From NCBI GenBank assembly GCA_012845835.1, contig JABAKD010000002.1:2086501-2150500 (forward strand): a stretch of DNA of 64,000 nt. Reading direction: 5' to 3'. This DNA is from Undaria pinnatifida. Its lineage: Eukaryota > Sar > Phaeophyceae > Laminariales > Alariaceae. Positions 55,339 through 64,000 of this stretch are shown piece after piece (position 1 is the stretch's first letter; the number at the start of each line of letters is the position of its first letter). The notes below the pieces were generated by a model, which worked only from the letters and a program-made list of their open reading frames with translations, made no database searches and was not told the origin of the DNA. Made by a program: the position numbers and the translations under genes.

Positions 55339-55578
55339 TGACCAAGGCTGCGGTAGGGGGGATGTTAACACGCCCCCCTTTTTCACTAATAGATTTGAGC
55401 GAATCGCACGAGTGACTCTGTACCTCACTGACGAAATGAATTTACACGATATGCTTGGCGCAGTGTGGGTAACTGTTGCATTGCGGATTCATGTCGCGAA
55501 ATTAGAATAGCATCCAAGCCTATGACCGCCAAGTTACAGGGCGGGTGTCACTCGCGCGAGTGACTCTGGGCCACTGCA
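55339..55578 (+). mobile_element. Palindrome-family element, copy 3
   Basis: Head GACCAAGGCTGCGGTAGGGG, middle GAGTGACTCTGTACCTCACTG and GCGCAGTGTGG, tail with the perfect 18-bp palindrome GTCACTCGCGCGAGTGAC (55547-55564) and CCACTGCA. About 240 bp; no protein. Confidence 0.75.
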
Positions 55579-55640
55579 TTAACAAAAGAGAGAAGGGAGC
55601 CCCCCATCGGAGCATTGGTCGGGCTCACTTTTGAGAACTT

Positions 55641-55880
55641 GTTTTGCAGTGGCTAGGGGTCACTCGCGCGAGTGACCCCCTTGTTCCTCTTCTGTTTTGG
55701 TCACAACTTTGCGCTGTGAGCCTGCACTGGAACGATGACCCCATGCCGCGCCAAAAGCAACCGCCTACAATAGTTTTGTTTTGGTTAGTGAACGTACAGA
55801 GTCTCTGGTGCGAGTGGCTCAAACACATGCTGAACATGGGGGGGCAACCCCCCTACCGAGTAGCCTTCGTCACGGGTGCT
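55641..55880 (-). mobile_element. Palindrome-family element, copy 4 (reverse)
   Basis: In reverse it begins with the head at 55880-55840 (AAGGCTACTCGGTAGGGGGG) and ends with GTCACTCGCGCGAGTGAC. Here the palindrome is extended to a perfect 24 bp (55656-55679). It faces copy 3 tail to tail, so the two form a large inverted repeat. Confidence 0.7.
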
Positions 55881-57485
55881 AACTGCAGACAGAGAATGTG
55901 GATGCCCCATCCGCCATCACATCGTTCTTTTTTGCATGAAAGCAATGCAACCTGACGCATGGGGTTACTCAACGGGTGAAGGGAACAAAACCGAGGCAGA
56001 GGGTACACACTTCTCGCGTATGAAGAAACTGCCGAAACGATTATGCCTTGGCACAGGCCAAACGAGCCGGTTGCGCTTTAGCTGGTACTGCTGGCTTCAG
56101 GTTTCGAACTGCTAAATAAGCAGCCTATATTGACCGACTTTGGATCTACCTAGTAGCCAGCTCAACGCACGAGGCTGCTGCGTTTTCTTCAACGTTGACA
56201 CGGGACCGCGATTCCAGCCAAAAAACCATCATCGCTGTTCGTATCTATACGATATTAGTAATGAACAACCGGGAGGGCAGCATTCCAATTAGCATGTTCA
56301 AAAAATAACGACAACGTTTGATCTCCCCTGGGATGGGTGGTCAGTATCCCCACATTAGGGAGGTCAACACGAACTGGAATGTAAAAAAAAGTCAAGACGT
56401 ATGTGCCATGGATGAAACATTAAACATTAAAATACAACACAAAAAAGAATTCACCTCTCCAGTACTCCTTCTCGAAAGAGCGGCAGCCAACATATGGATG
56501 CGGCAAACAAAATTGGCACTTACCGAGGAAAATAAACACGTATCCGAATCAGAAGTTCCTGCGAACCAGCTAGCCATCAATCTATCGCATCGCCTACTCC
56601 TCGCTAGAGTCTCACTTAACAGCCGCTTGAACCTCTTCATGCGTGTGTGCGTCGGATCGGACGTTAGGTTACACATATTAATACGATATTCTAAATTTAC
56701 TACAATAGTAGCGACAAGAACGCTTGAAAAGCGCTAGGGAGCGGATTACTCACGACGAGATCAAGGTTGTTGTTTCTACATATTGTTCTAGCTTTACACA
56801 TTCGTACAGACTAATCGAGCAAATTTTCAGGACATCACAACAGCACCGCGAGTGAAGGCGCTCAAAACGATAGCCAAATCCAACAAATGCCATCGGCGCC
56901 AAACATCCCATACAATCAACAGTGGATAGTGCAGGCAATCGACCAAGATGCCATCTACCACGGCCTAGCTTAGCAAGGCACAGGGTACGCCTTCATATAC
57001 AGAGCGAATAATCGCAAAAGTGAACACTCACGCCCACCCCCTCATATATGTCCGTATCGAAACATCCGAGCATCAAAATTTTCTATTGTACCCCCACAAC
57101 ATGCATGCTGGGCCCCCAGTGGTCTCATGAGTTCAAGCCGCCATCAAACCACTATCGAAATATGCCAATAATATTAACTAGTGGAGGCGGGTAAGCTGGG
57201 CCACCAGCGCCAACGCCTCATGCAATCAACCCGTCGTCCAGTGTCCAAGAGACCCTATTTTATATAACATGAAAACGTGCACGCTGGGTCACCAGTAGCC
57301 TCGTGTATGCCAACTGTCATTGAACCAATAGATCATCATGAAACACTATATCGTATCGCAAACACGTGTTCGCTGGGCCACCAGAAACTCGATGTACTCA
57401 ACCCGTGGAGTAAACAACAGAGCATTAGCCTGGTCGTGGTGTACAATGCAGGCGTGTATGTTTGGCCACCAATAACCTCGCGTAC
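55881..57485. other. 3' flank of the WSC gene, no supported gene
   Basis: A + frame at 56318-56737 (139 aa) has ordinary composition but no recognised motif. Loose repeats of CTGG(G/C)CCACCAG..CTCG..TACTCAACCCGT occur at 57180-57500, the last next to the WSC stop codon. Confidence 0.35.
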
Positions 57486-57608
57486 TCAACCCGTGGAGTA
57501 TACACTGAGCGCGTAGGTGCCTCCGCAAGTTTGCTCGGCATCGCCTTCACAGGGGGAGCTGCAGAAGCTCTCTTCAATTTCGCCATAGAAGAAGTCGTCG
57601 CACCAGCA
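57486..57608 (-). CDS. WSC protein last exon
   Basis: The acceptor is CCGAACAG|TGC. It contains CWCDDFFYGEIEE, CSSPCEGDAEQTCGG and YALSVYSTG, then TGA (40 codons plus stop). It completes the domain begun in the two preceding exons. Confidence 0.78.
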   Translation of the reverse strand, partial: CWCDDFFYGEIEESFCSSPCEGDAEQTCGGTYALSVYSTG

Positions 57609-60600
57609 CTGTTCGGGAGGGATGCATACGGCATACGGTAGAGCAGCACGACGTTGGGGTAGAGCGTGATAGCGTCAGCCCCCTCACGACGGCATCGATG
57701 TCCGACAAGCATCAATCTTGCCGTAGATAGTTGTCAAAGTTCCAGCTTTATTTTGCAGAGATGAACAACGAAGGGCGACGGACGCATGCCATGGTAGAGG
57801 TAGCACTTCTCAACTAAAACGTTTTTCTGGAATGACTGGGCTCCTTAACCTATTAACCCAAAAATCGTCGGAATGCCATTTTTGTTTGCAATAATATTTG
57901 TTTTTCGTATACCTAAGTCGCGGGATTGTTCATAAGGGGGGTGGGTCGTTCTACAGCAGTAGCCCCTCCCAGCTTTTCTTTAACGAGAAATCGCTGGTTT
58001 TGAAACCAGCTCCCGGCCGTATCTCCTAAAATACGGTGCCGCTTGCCCAGTCACGTCATCACTCGACAGTCCTTTGCAATCAAGAAAATATGCGAAGATG
58101 GCAATTTTCGTAACATCCTTCCTCGTGGCGGGCGGCCATCAAGCGTTTGTTAAATATCGCCGTTTTTCTGGGGGCGGGGAGGGTCGCGTAATCAGTCGGA
58201 GGGCATTTTCATTTCGGTCGAAATTAGTTCTTGGGTTAGGTATTTGTATGGAGCTCCTTACGTTTACGTGAGGAGCGCTCCAGAACCATATTTGTGCCCC
58301 TTTACCGGACTGTAAGTAGCATATATATGTCGACGGTAGGGTGGGGGAACAACCGTCAACCTCCTTAAATCGGCGTCAATTGCCGAGGTTGAGAAATCGC
58401 GAAAATAGCCAGGCCACGGCAGTTTTTTCACGACCACAACTCAAAGGTTGAAAGGTTTTCGCCTTGGAAACGGTGAAGCTAGTGCTTCCAAGCCCCCCCC
58501 CCCAACTGAGCAGCTCTCTGCCCTACCTTCGGAACACTCCAAACAGTGCGGTGTTTAACGCACATACCCATCTCAACGTGTCGTGTGCTTATCGCACCCA
58601 TCCAATTTCGGCACATGCACTAGGCCAACATATGCACCTTTTCCGCAGCGGCAAATTTTCTACTTTTTTTACTAATTACACATTTCACTAGTACTAGTCT
58701 ATTATCTTGGCGTTCGCCCGAAGAGCACGCAGCATACTAGTTCACGACCACAACTCAAAGGTTGAAAGATTTTCGCCTGGGAAGGGGTGAAGCTAGTGCT
58801 TCCAAGGCGCTCCCCAACTGAGCAGCTCTGCCCCACCTTCGGAAACACTGACTGCGTGTGAAAAACAGATATGAAAATTTGCAACCTGATGAATTTTATA
58901 TTCGTTAAAATCATAATCCAACGGGGTCGGGTAGTTCTTGGGTCGAGGAGCGCCGTCAGTACAAAAACGCGTTGTTAAAAATAGGTACCTGGTAGTGCTC
59001 TTGAAGTGGCACCTCTCCCTACTGCATCGTATAAAGAATGCGAAGCGTGTCATACAAATTGTTAGTGTGTTCGTCAACAGGCAACTGCTCACCTGAACAG
59101 AGGCTTGAGTCGCGGCGTAGGAGTTTCCATTTTCGGCACAGTGAGCAACGCACACCTTTGCAGCAAGGTTGTACATAGCAACACCGACGTAGACGAGTAG
59201 AAAAGGCAAGGTGGAGGGTGGGTCACGGGTCGCCCGCGAAACTGTACACATTACACCGTTTTCGTTGCCGGAGGAAGAGCACGCAGGAATATCACGACAA
59301 CACAAGTTTCCCGATTCCCAGAACCGTCATTTGGTAAAAACAGTTCAAACATAATACCAAGGTCCTTAACTTTCACATGAATAGAGGCAGACGGCATCAC
59401 GCGAAGTAGACCACCACTGACCTCGTTCGTCATATTTCCGGTAAGATACGCAGATCCATTGGCACTACCCCGGTATGGCGAGTCCGCATAGCACCCAATG
59501 TACGCCAGAGAACTGTCCTCGTCGTCGTCGATCTCGTAAGCGGTCATCGTAAAACTCCCACCGCAGTGCTCGCCGCTGGTGGTGCCAGAGCAGAGCATGT
59601 CACACTCAGCCAACGGTAGCTCATCGCCATTTCTGGTGAGGTCGGCTTCAACAGCACACCAGCACTGCTCCGTTCGAAGCAGCCATATTCCCCACACACG
59701 ACGGTCACACGACGTGGGTTCCCGTTAGCGGAGTAAGGTGCGCCCATAGCAACGAGGGCAGCGGAAAGTGAACACCGCCGGCCTAGAAGGTGCTTCGACT
59801 TATCAACAGACCAAGGCTAAAGGGTAGCTGGGTCACTTTTGGGACCTTTCTCGCAATGCCTCGGGAGCTCTTGCGCGAGTGACCCACCCTGAAGTTTTGA
59901 GACCTTGAGCTTTCGTGCTATTCAAGTCTTGCGATATGAATCAGCGCAATGGGACGGTAAGCTACCCTTCGTCCATGAGATACATATTGTTAACAATAGT
60001 CAGAGTCGTGGTAGTAGTAGTGAAAACCCGGTATTGAAAGCGGGGCTATATCATAATAATAGCAAGGGGCTGTTGCAGACATAGGCCACCCTTTGCAGGT
60101 TTCTCTATTAGGCAGGTTCCACGTTGGTCACTCACTTGTACTAGATAAGCTCTTGTATTAGTTCCACACTCACCGCGGACGAACTGAATAGCGTTCTATT
60201 CCGCGAGGCAATATCATCGTCCTCGTTTTCCTATACGTTCATGCCTTCGAACAAAGGAATGTGAAACCCTTCTATATCAAGCCGTATCCCATATCTTACG
60301 TCTTGTTAGGCTCCCAGGAGAACACCAAAACAATACCATAACGCCGTCATAACATCCTGCCTACTAATACCATGCCGTACCCTTGGTCAACAGGAACACC
60401 TTGAGTCGATTGCTATAATATCGCAACAATAAACTTTCACCAGTCGATTAACTGGAAACCGTTCGGCTTAAGACAATGGGCTGAGAATGACATGGCCGGG
60501 ACCGGGTCGGTGTCATACGTTGGGCGCTGAAGTGACCGTTGGCCCTGCCACTGGTTGGACGTAAACGTGTCGGAGCAACACAAACCGTGACCCAGAGTTC

Positions 60601-62666
60601 ACCAATACCCTCACACGTTGATGACCCGCTTCATATTGAACTTTCAAAGCCAACACGAACCTAATATATTTCGCGTATTTTAATGGACGATGACCGTCAT
60701 TAGTCGCAAGCTAACGAGCGATCTGGAAGAGCCTGGCGAAGCAAGTTCTGTCGTAAAGAACACGGTGTGACATATTAACCCGTTTGCCGATTGACCAGGA
60801 CCGTAGAATTTCGAACCGAACACATGAATACCGAAACTACACTACCAACAGGACGAGCTAGAACGACACGGCAAGTCACACTTTGCAATCCCTCAATGTC
60901 TTACCTCACGAGCATATTGGGTACCGAAGTGTGTGTTGATTCCATCATTGCACAGATCGTAGCAGATCTACCGCGCAATCGGTACAGAGCGCGTGGTTAG
61001 CAGGATGTGCGAAGACAGCTACTGCGGTGTTCATCAAACATATAGACTACAAGAACAGTTGTGAGCATCCATTTCGTAGTATGCTCGAGACAGCCAGAGG
61101 ATCCTGGTCGTCAGCATTAGGGACGAGAGACGGAGTTTCAACCTACTTCGGGCAGGATGAAAATTCTCGAATAGCCAACCGTACCGCCCATGACAAGGCT
61201 GCTGTCTCACTTTCGATGTATCAATACACTTATTTGTATTCTACAACAGTACAAGGCTGGATATGTCTACTAACAATGCCGACGAGATTCGCATCAGCAC
61301 ACCACAGTAAGGCGTCCCCCACAGAATAGGGAAGCTGACACAAGGAAAGATTGGTCGACCGAAGAGAAGGCTTCATCCGCACATACCATGATGGTTAACA
61401 ACAAAGCATCCTTGGTCAGATGGAATGCATGCCACACGTAAGTGTGCAAAGTGCAGGCAGGCTCAAAAAAAGTATACAGGCTTCATCTGGCGGCACCTCG
61501 AGTCAATCTATGCTTGGAAGCAAACCCTCTTGAGCTCTTCCGCGGCCACACATTGGTCCTCGCCTTGCCCGAGCTGGTTCCCGAGGATGGAGTTATCATC
61601 CTTTTAAAGGGGGTAGCCAGTGGTTGTCAGGTTTCTAGCATCTGAATGAGGATGACTGCACGTGACCCCGGTCCGAGTTTTAATGCACGTAGTACGCCCA
61701 ACCCATTAAGGGACCCCATGGGCAAGCATGCAACAAACACTACAGTGTGTGTGCAGTGTGTATTCAAGCAATGCGATTGTCTTCATAGTGGAGACGTGCT
61801 ACGATAGAGGTATTAAGATATATCTTTTTTTGGCGAAAATGGTTTCTGAATGACTTAAGACACTCCTTAACCCAAAATCGTCGGAAAATAACCCATTTTT
61901 TCTTGTCTGATTTTCGTTCTATGACCTAGGCCATGAGATGTTTCATCCAGTAGAAGTTTTATTATCCAAAAAAAAACAAACAAACAGTTTTTGGGAGAGT
62001 TGTTAAGCTCCCAAATTGAGGAACGTCAGAAAAAGGTGGTGTACACCTCTATTGTAGAACGCGTCAGTGGCAAGCCCTCAGTGCAGAGGCCCACTAGTAT
62101 AACCTAATCTATATTGCATGATATCGTTAGGCAACACAACTAAAGTAATGCGGAAGTGAGTTGAAAATTGGCCGAACATATTGAACCCATCAGTATGGCA
62201 TCTGCCATTGGATACCTCGCTGAATGATGAGCGGCGTTGGCTTGAAACATTAAATCAGACAGATCCTTATGCGTTGTACGCCTTTCTGTAATGCCCTTCT
62301 CTGCTGGCCGACTGGCCGTTAATTAAATACAAGCCTGTGCTACTCCGACTATGCGGAAATCTGGTATTTGTATCACCCAATCCTACAGTACATGCCATAC
62401 GTTCACGGCCCGGCTAATCTCCGCAGCAGACGATTTACCTCTGCGGACATGAGCTCTCCAGACTCTTTGCGGGTCATTATTCTGGTTCTCTCGGCATCTT
62501 GAAAGCACCCCACGAGCGAGTATCCTAGCCTCCGGTAGGCACTGATTGAACCAATTCCGCCGCAAGGCGTGCTGGGGTCTCCGGTGCACAGGTAGGTGTA
62601 GGACCGGCCGCACTCGTCGCTGGCAACAGGGTCGTCTGCCCAATCCCCAGCAGTTCCGCAGAAGCA
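57486..62666 (-). CDS. WSC-domain protein, 3' part (extracellular carbohydrate-binding type), at least 4 exons
   Basis: Recognised exons on the minus strand: 62666-62439, 59664-59422, 59155-59093 and 57608-57486. WSC domains are Cys-rich modules of secreted or cell-surface proteins, often linked to cell-wall glycans. Evidence: CFCG and CWC starts with C..LC.G....CGG.... ends in three exons; the second-domain start YIGCYADSPYRG followed by M-T-x-E at the donor; and the short exon VCVAHCAENG. All boundaries used are GT-AG and phase 0. The last exon stops at TGA 57488-57486 right after the WSC fold. An exon between 62439 and 59664 (about 60 bp, C-x3-C) and everything upstream of 62666 are missing, so the protein is incomplete. 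Introns contain MITEs, a copia fragment and palindrome elements. It could be a pseudogene. Confidence 0.75.
57789..57961. mobile_element. MITE (CGTCGGAA family), copy c, 3' truncated
   Basis: TGGTAGAGGTAGCAC, CTGGAATGACTGGGCTCC, AAAAATCGTCGGAATGCC and GTATACCTAAGTCGCGGGA. The right half is replaced by copia sequence from about 57962. In a WSC intron. Confidence 0.65.
57962..58205 (-). mobile_element. Copia fragment C
   Basis: The plus strand here (CGAGAAATCGCTGG, CCAGCTCCCGGCCGTATCTCC, CACGTCATC..CGACAG, CCTTTGCA..AAGAAAA, CATCCTTCCTCGTG) parallels 51066-51300 of copia B, so it is the integrase-RT linker of a related element. It sits inside the WSC intron next to MITE copy c. Confidence 0.75.
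58412..58852 (+). repeat. Pair of direct repeats of about 120 bp
   Basis: CACGACCACAACTCAAAGG, TTTTCGCCT(T/G)GGAA, GGTGAAGCTAGTGCTTCCAAG and AACTGAGCAGCTCT occur at 58412-58532 and 58737-58852. It could be LTRs of a very small element or a segmental duplication. WSC intron. Confidence 0.8.
59093..59155 (-). CDS. WSC protein short exon (C-x3-C)
   Basis: 21 codons: acceptor GCAAAG|GTG, donor TTCAG|GTGAGC. VCVAHCAENG..YAATQ supplies the middle of the WSC fold between M-T-x-E and CWC, in phase with both neighbours. Confidence 0.75.
59422..59664 (-). CDS. WSC protein exon with CWC..CGG half-domain
   Basis: 81 codons from GAGCAG|TGC to GAACGAG|GTCAGT. It contains CWCAVEADLT, CDMLCSGTTSGEHCGG, an acidic linker DDDEDSS, and YIGCYADSPYRG. 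The acceptor's pyrimidine tract is weak. The frame stays open about 20 codons further upstream (LLRTEQCWC), so the true start may differ. Confidence 0.8.
59809..59890 (+). mobile_element. Palindrome-family element, copy 5 (internally deleted)
   Basis: Head GACCAAGGCTAAAGGGTAG is followed after about 45 bp by the tail half GCGCGAGTGACCCACC. The middle of the element is absent. Confidence 0.5.
59892..61797. other. WSC intron region, nothing recognised
   Basis: It should hold one missing WSC exon if the gene is intact, but I could not find a convincing C-x3-C exon with splice sites. No repeat shared with other parts was noticed. Confidence 0.4.
61798..62061. mobile_element. MITE (CGTCGGAA family), copy d
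   Basis: Ends CTACGATAGAGGTA and TACACCTCTATTGTAG are inverted repeats. Core AAAATCGTCGGAAAATAACC, ATGACCTAGGCCATGAGA, CATCCAGTAG and AAGCTCCCAAATTGAGGAA. 264 bp, one of the best preserved copies. Confidence 0.8.
62439..62666 (-). CDS. WSC protein exon with CFCG..CGG half-domain
   Basis: The acceptor is CTACACCAG|TGC and the donor GCAGAG|GTAAAT (76 codons). It contains CFCGTAGDW, YLCTGDPSTPCGG and the start of the next domain, LVGCFQDAERTR, ending MSAE. A short ATG frame (MMKPLSLALAT, 62781-62749) followed by GTAACT lies 80 bp upstream. It could be a 5' exon, but that is speculative. Confidence 0.8.
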
Positions 62667-62687
62667 CTGGTGTAGTAAGTAGGGCAA

Positions 62688-63105
62688 GTGTTAATGATAA
62701 TGCCCTCAACTGAACTGTTGAGATTAAAAAATATGTCGCGGAGTTACCGTAGCCAAAGCAAGCGACAGAGGTTTCATCATATACCCCATGTTATCTACTG
62801 CAATCCTACTTCGTTCATCGCAAAGGAGAGGAAGCGGGCAGATCTGAGTTTATCTGCGAAGCTACGCGACAAAAAGGAACCTGCTGCGTTTTTCTCTTCC
62901 GGGTTGTATAACGAAACCTAACGTACACCACGTTGATGACGAACACACCACAAACCTTGGTGCTCAGGGTCGAAAAAATCTGTGCACCCCCCGTCGTATG
63001 ATGTTCAGGACCCGCTGCCAGTTCCCCCTTAAAGAAAAAATCGCGAGAGTGAGTGAAACGTAGTGACGCATGACACGGTTTTCCATACGTATAGCATGGC
63101 GTCAG
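62688..63105. other. 5' side of the visible WSC exons
   Basis: A possible very short first exon (62781-62749, minus) is discussed with the WSC gene. No other coding signal was found. Confidence 0.35.
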
Positions 63106-63345
63106 AGCAAGGCTAAAGTAGGGGGTACCCCCCCCGTTTTTCACTAACGGGTCTGAGCTATCATACTCGCTCGAGTGGCTCTGCACCTCACTACTGACCA
63201 AACACGTTAGGTGGTTAGTCTGGCGCAACCTAGCCAACCATCCCGTCAAGGATTCACGTCGAAAAATTGAAACCGCACGAAAGCCTGTACGACCGCAAAG
63301 CAACGGGGGGCAGTCACTCGCGCGAGTGACCCCGAGCCACTGCAA
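63106..63345 (+). mobile_element. Palindrome-family element, copy 6
   Basis: Head GCAAGGCTAAAGTAGGGGG, middle CTCGAGTGGCTCTGCACCTCAC, tail GTCACTCGCGCGAGTGAC (63313-63330) and CCGAGCCACTGCA. About 240 bp. MITE copy e begins immediately after it. Confidence 0.75.
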
Positions 63346-63349
63346 CAGA

Positions 63350-63604
63350 CGCATGCTACTACTTTTCGTCTGAAATGTTTTCTGAGTGACGGGGCTCCTT
63401 AACCCAAAATCGTCGGAAATACGCCATTTTCTGGCGTGATTCTCTTAGCGTGCCTCGAGGCCATGGGAGTTTTCATCCGGTACTGTACAAGCTAGTAGTT
63501 TTGATTTTTTTTTTCTCTCAAATCGGTTTTTGTGAGAGGTCTTAAGCTCCCAAATTGAGAAACCTCAGAAAATATGTGAAGTGTGCACCTCTATCGTAGC
63601 ACGT
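63350..63604. mobile_element. MITE (CGTCGGAA family), copy e
   Basis: GCTACTACTTTTCGTC, TTTTCTGAGTGACGGGGCTCC, CCAAAATCGTCGGAAATACG, GAGGCCATGGGAGTTTTCATC and TGTGCACCTCTATCGTAGCACG. The left TIR is eroded and the right TIR intact. Confidence 0.75.
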
Positions 63605-63768
63605 GTCAAAACCAAATCTTGTAAAGGGACCCCCTGCTGTTGGTTTCGGTCTTTATGGACTCTCACCTCACTTCCAAGCTCCAGAGCAAAGTATTCGAAG
63701 CCAGAACAATAGTCGGAACAGATCTGCCGCGACAATAATATGGGCAGTCGTCGTCAAATACGGGCTCG

Positions 63769-63977
63769 GTGGATAACGGCAATCGATGGCTAAACGGCAC
63801 TGGTATTTCACAGTTCGGCGTGATGTGCACACGTCAAGAATTGACGTTCAGGAGGTATTGGGGCGGAACTATCCAGGAAACGTCTCTTGGACGCGAGCAA
63901 TCTTCAACATCACGTTGGTTAGGCCCGAATGTGGAGACCTTTGTGGCGCAAGCTACGGTAGCGGGTTAATCGACTAA
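63769..63977 (+). CDS. Hypothetical open frame near the window end
   Basis: Two overlapping + frames of 63-66 codons. One ends NITLVRPECGDLCGASYGSG. No family is recognised and no splice partner is visible; it may be part of a gene that continues outside, or chance. Confidence 0.15.
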
Positions 63978-64000
63978 TAGTGGTTTTGGGGCTTTCATCT

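Overview
The window is eukaryotic nuclear DNA: genes are split by long GT-AG introns, there is no operon-like packing, and most of the sequence is decayed transposable elements and simple repeats. A brown alga (Phaeophyceae) is the best guess. This is an inference from multi-exon WSC-domain genes (a family expanded in brown algae), kilobase introns, Ty1/copia polyproteins and moderate GC content. No search was run, so another stramenopile remains possible.

Three genes can be reconstructed exon by exon. (1) A TIM9-like small-Tim mitochondrial chaperone on + (9539-13190): three exons, 101 aa, twin CX3C motif. (2) An Old Yellow Enzyme / NADH:flavin oxidoreductase on - (36270-20151): eight exons whose phases join perfectly to give 375 aa. 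Its introns make up most of 20-36 kb and hold extra partial copies of exons 3, 5, 6 and 7. (3) The 3' part of a secreted or surface WSC-domain protein on - (about 62666-57486): four exons recognised, at least one not found.

Layout. 0-9.3 kb: repeats only (a tRNA-derived SINE, TAGGG and CTGT microsatellites, complex tandem repeats). 9.4-13.2 kb: the TIM9 gene, with a SINE in intron 2. 13.2-20.1 kb: repeats, including a possible TRIM (paired direct repeats at 15.2 and 16.1 kb) and a roughly 120-bp minisatellite. 20.15-36.27 kb: the flavin oxidoreductase gene. 36.3-44.9 kb: G/C-rich tandem modules and dispersed repeats, with no convincing gene. 45.0-47.8 kb: a decayed copia element on +. 48.6-54.7 kb: a nearly full-length but disabled copia element on - with both LTRs. 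55-64 kb: the WSC gene, its introns full of MITEs, a third copia fragment and a short element family carrying the palindrome GTCACTCGCGCGAGTGAC.

The three genes have unrelated roles (mitochondrial import, flavin-dependent reduction, extracellular carbohydrate binding) and nothing suggests they act together. The most unusual signals are the 'ghost exon' duplications in the flavin oxidoreductase gene, most of them next to pyrimidine-rich repeat tracts on the coding strand, and the six-copy palindrome-bearing element family.
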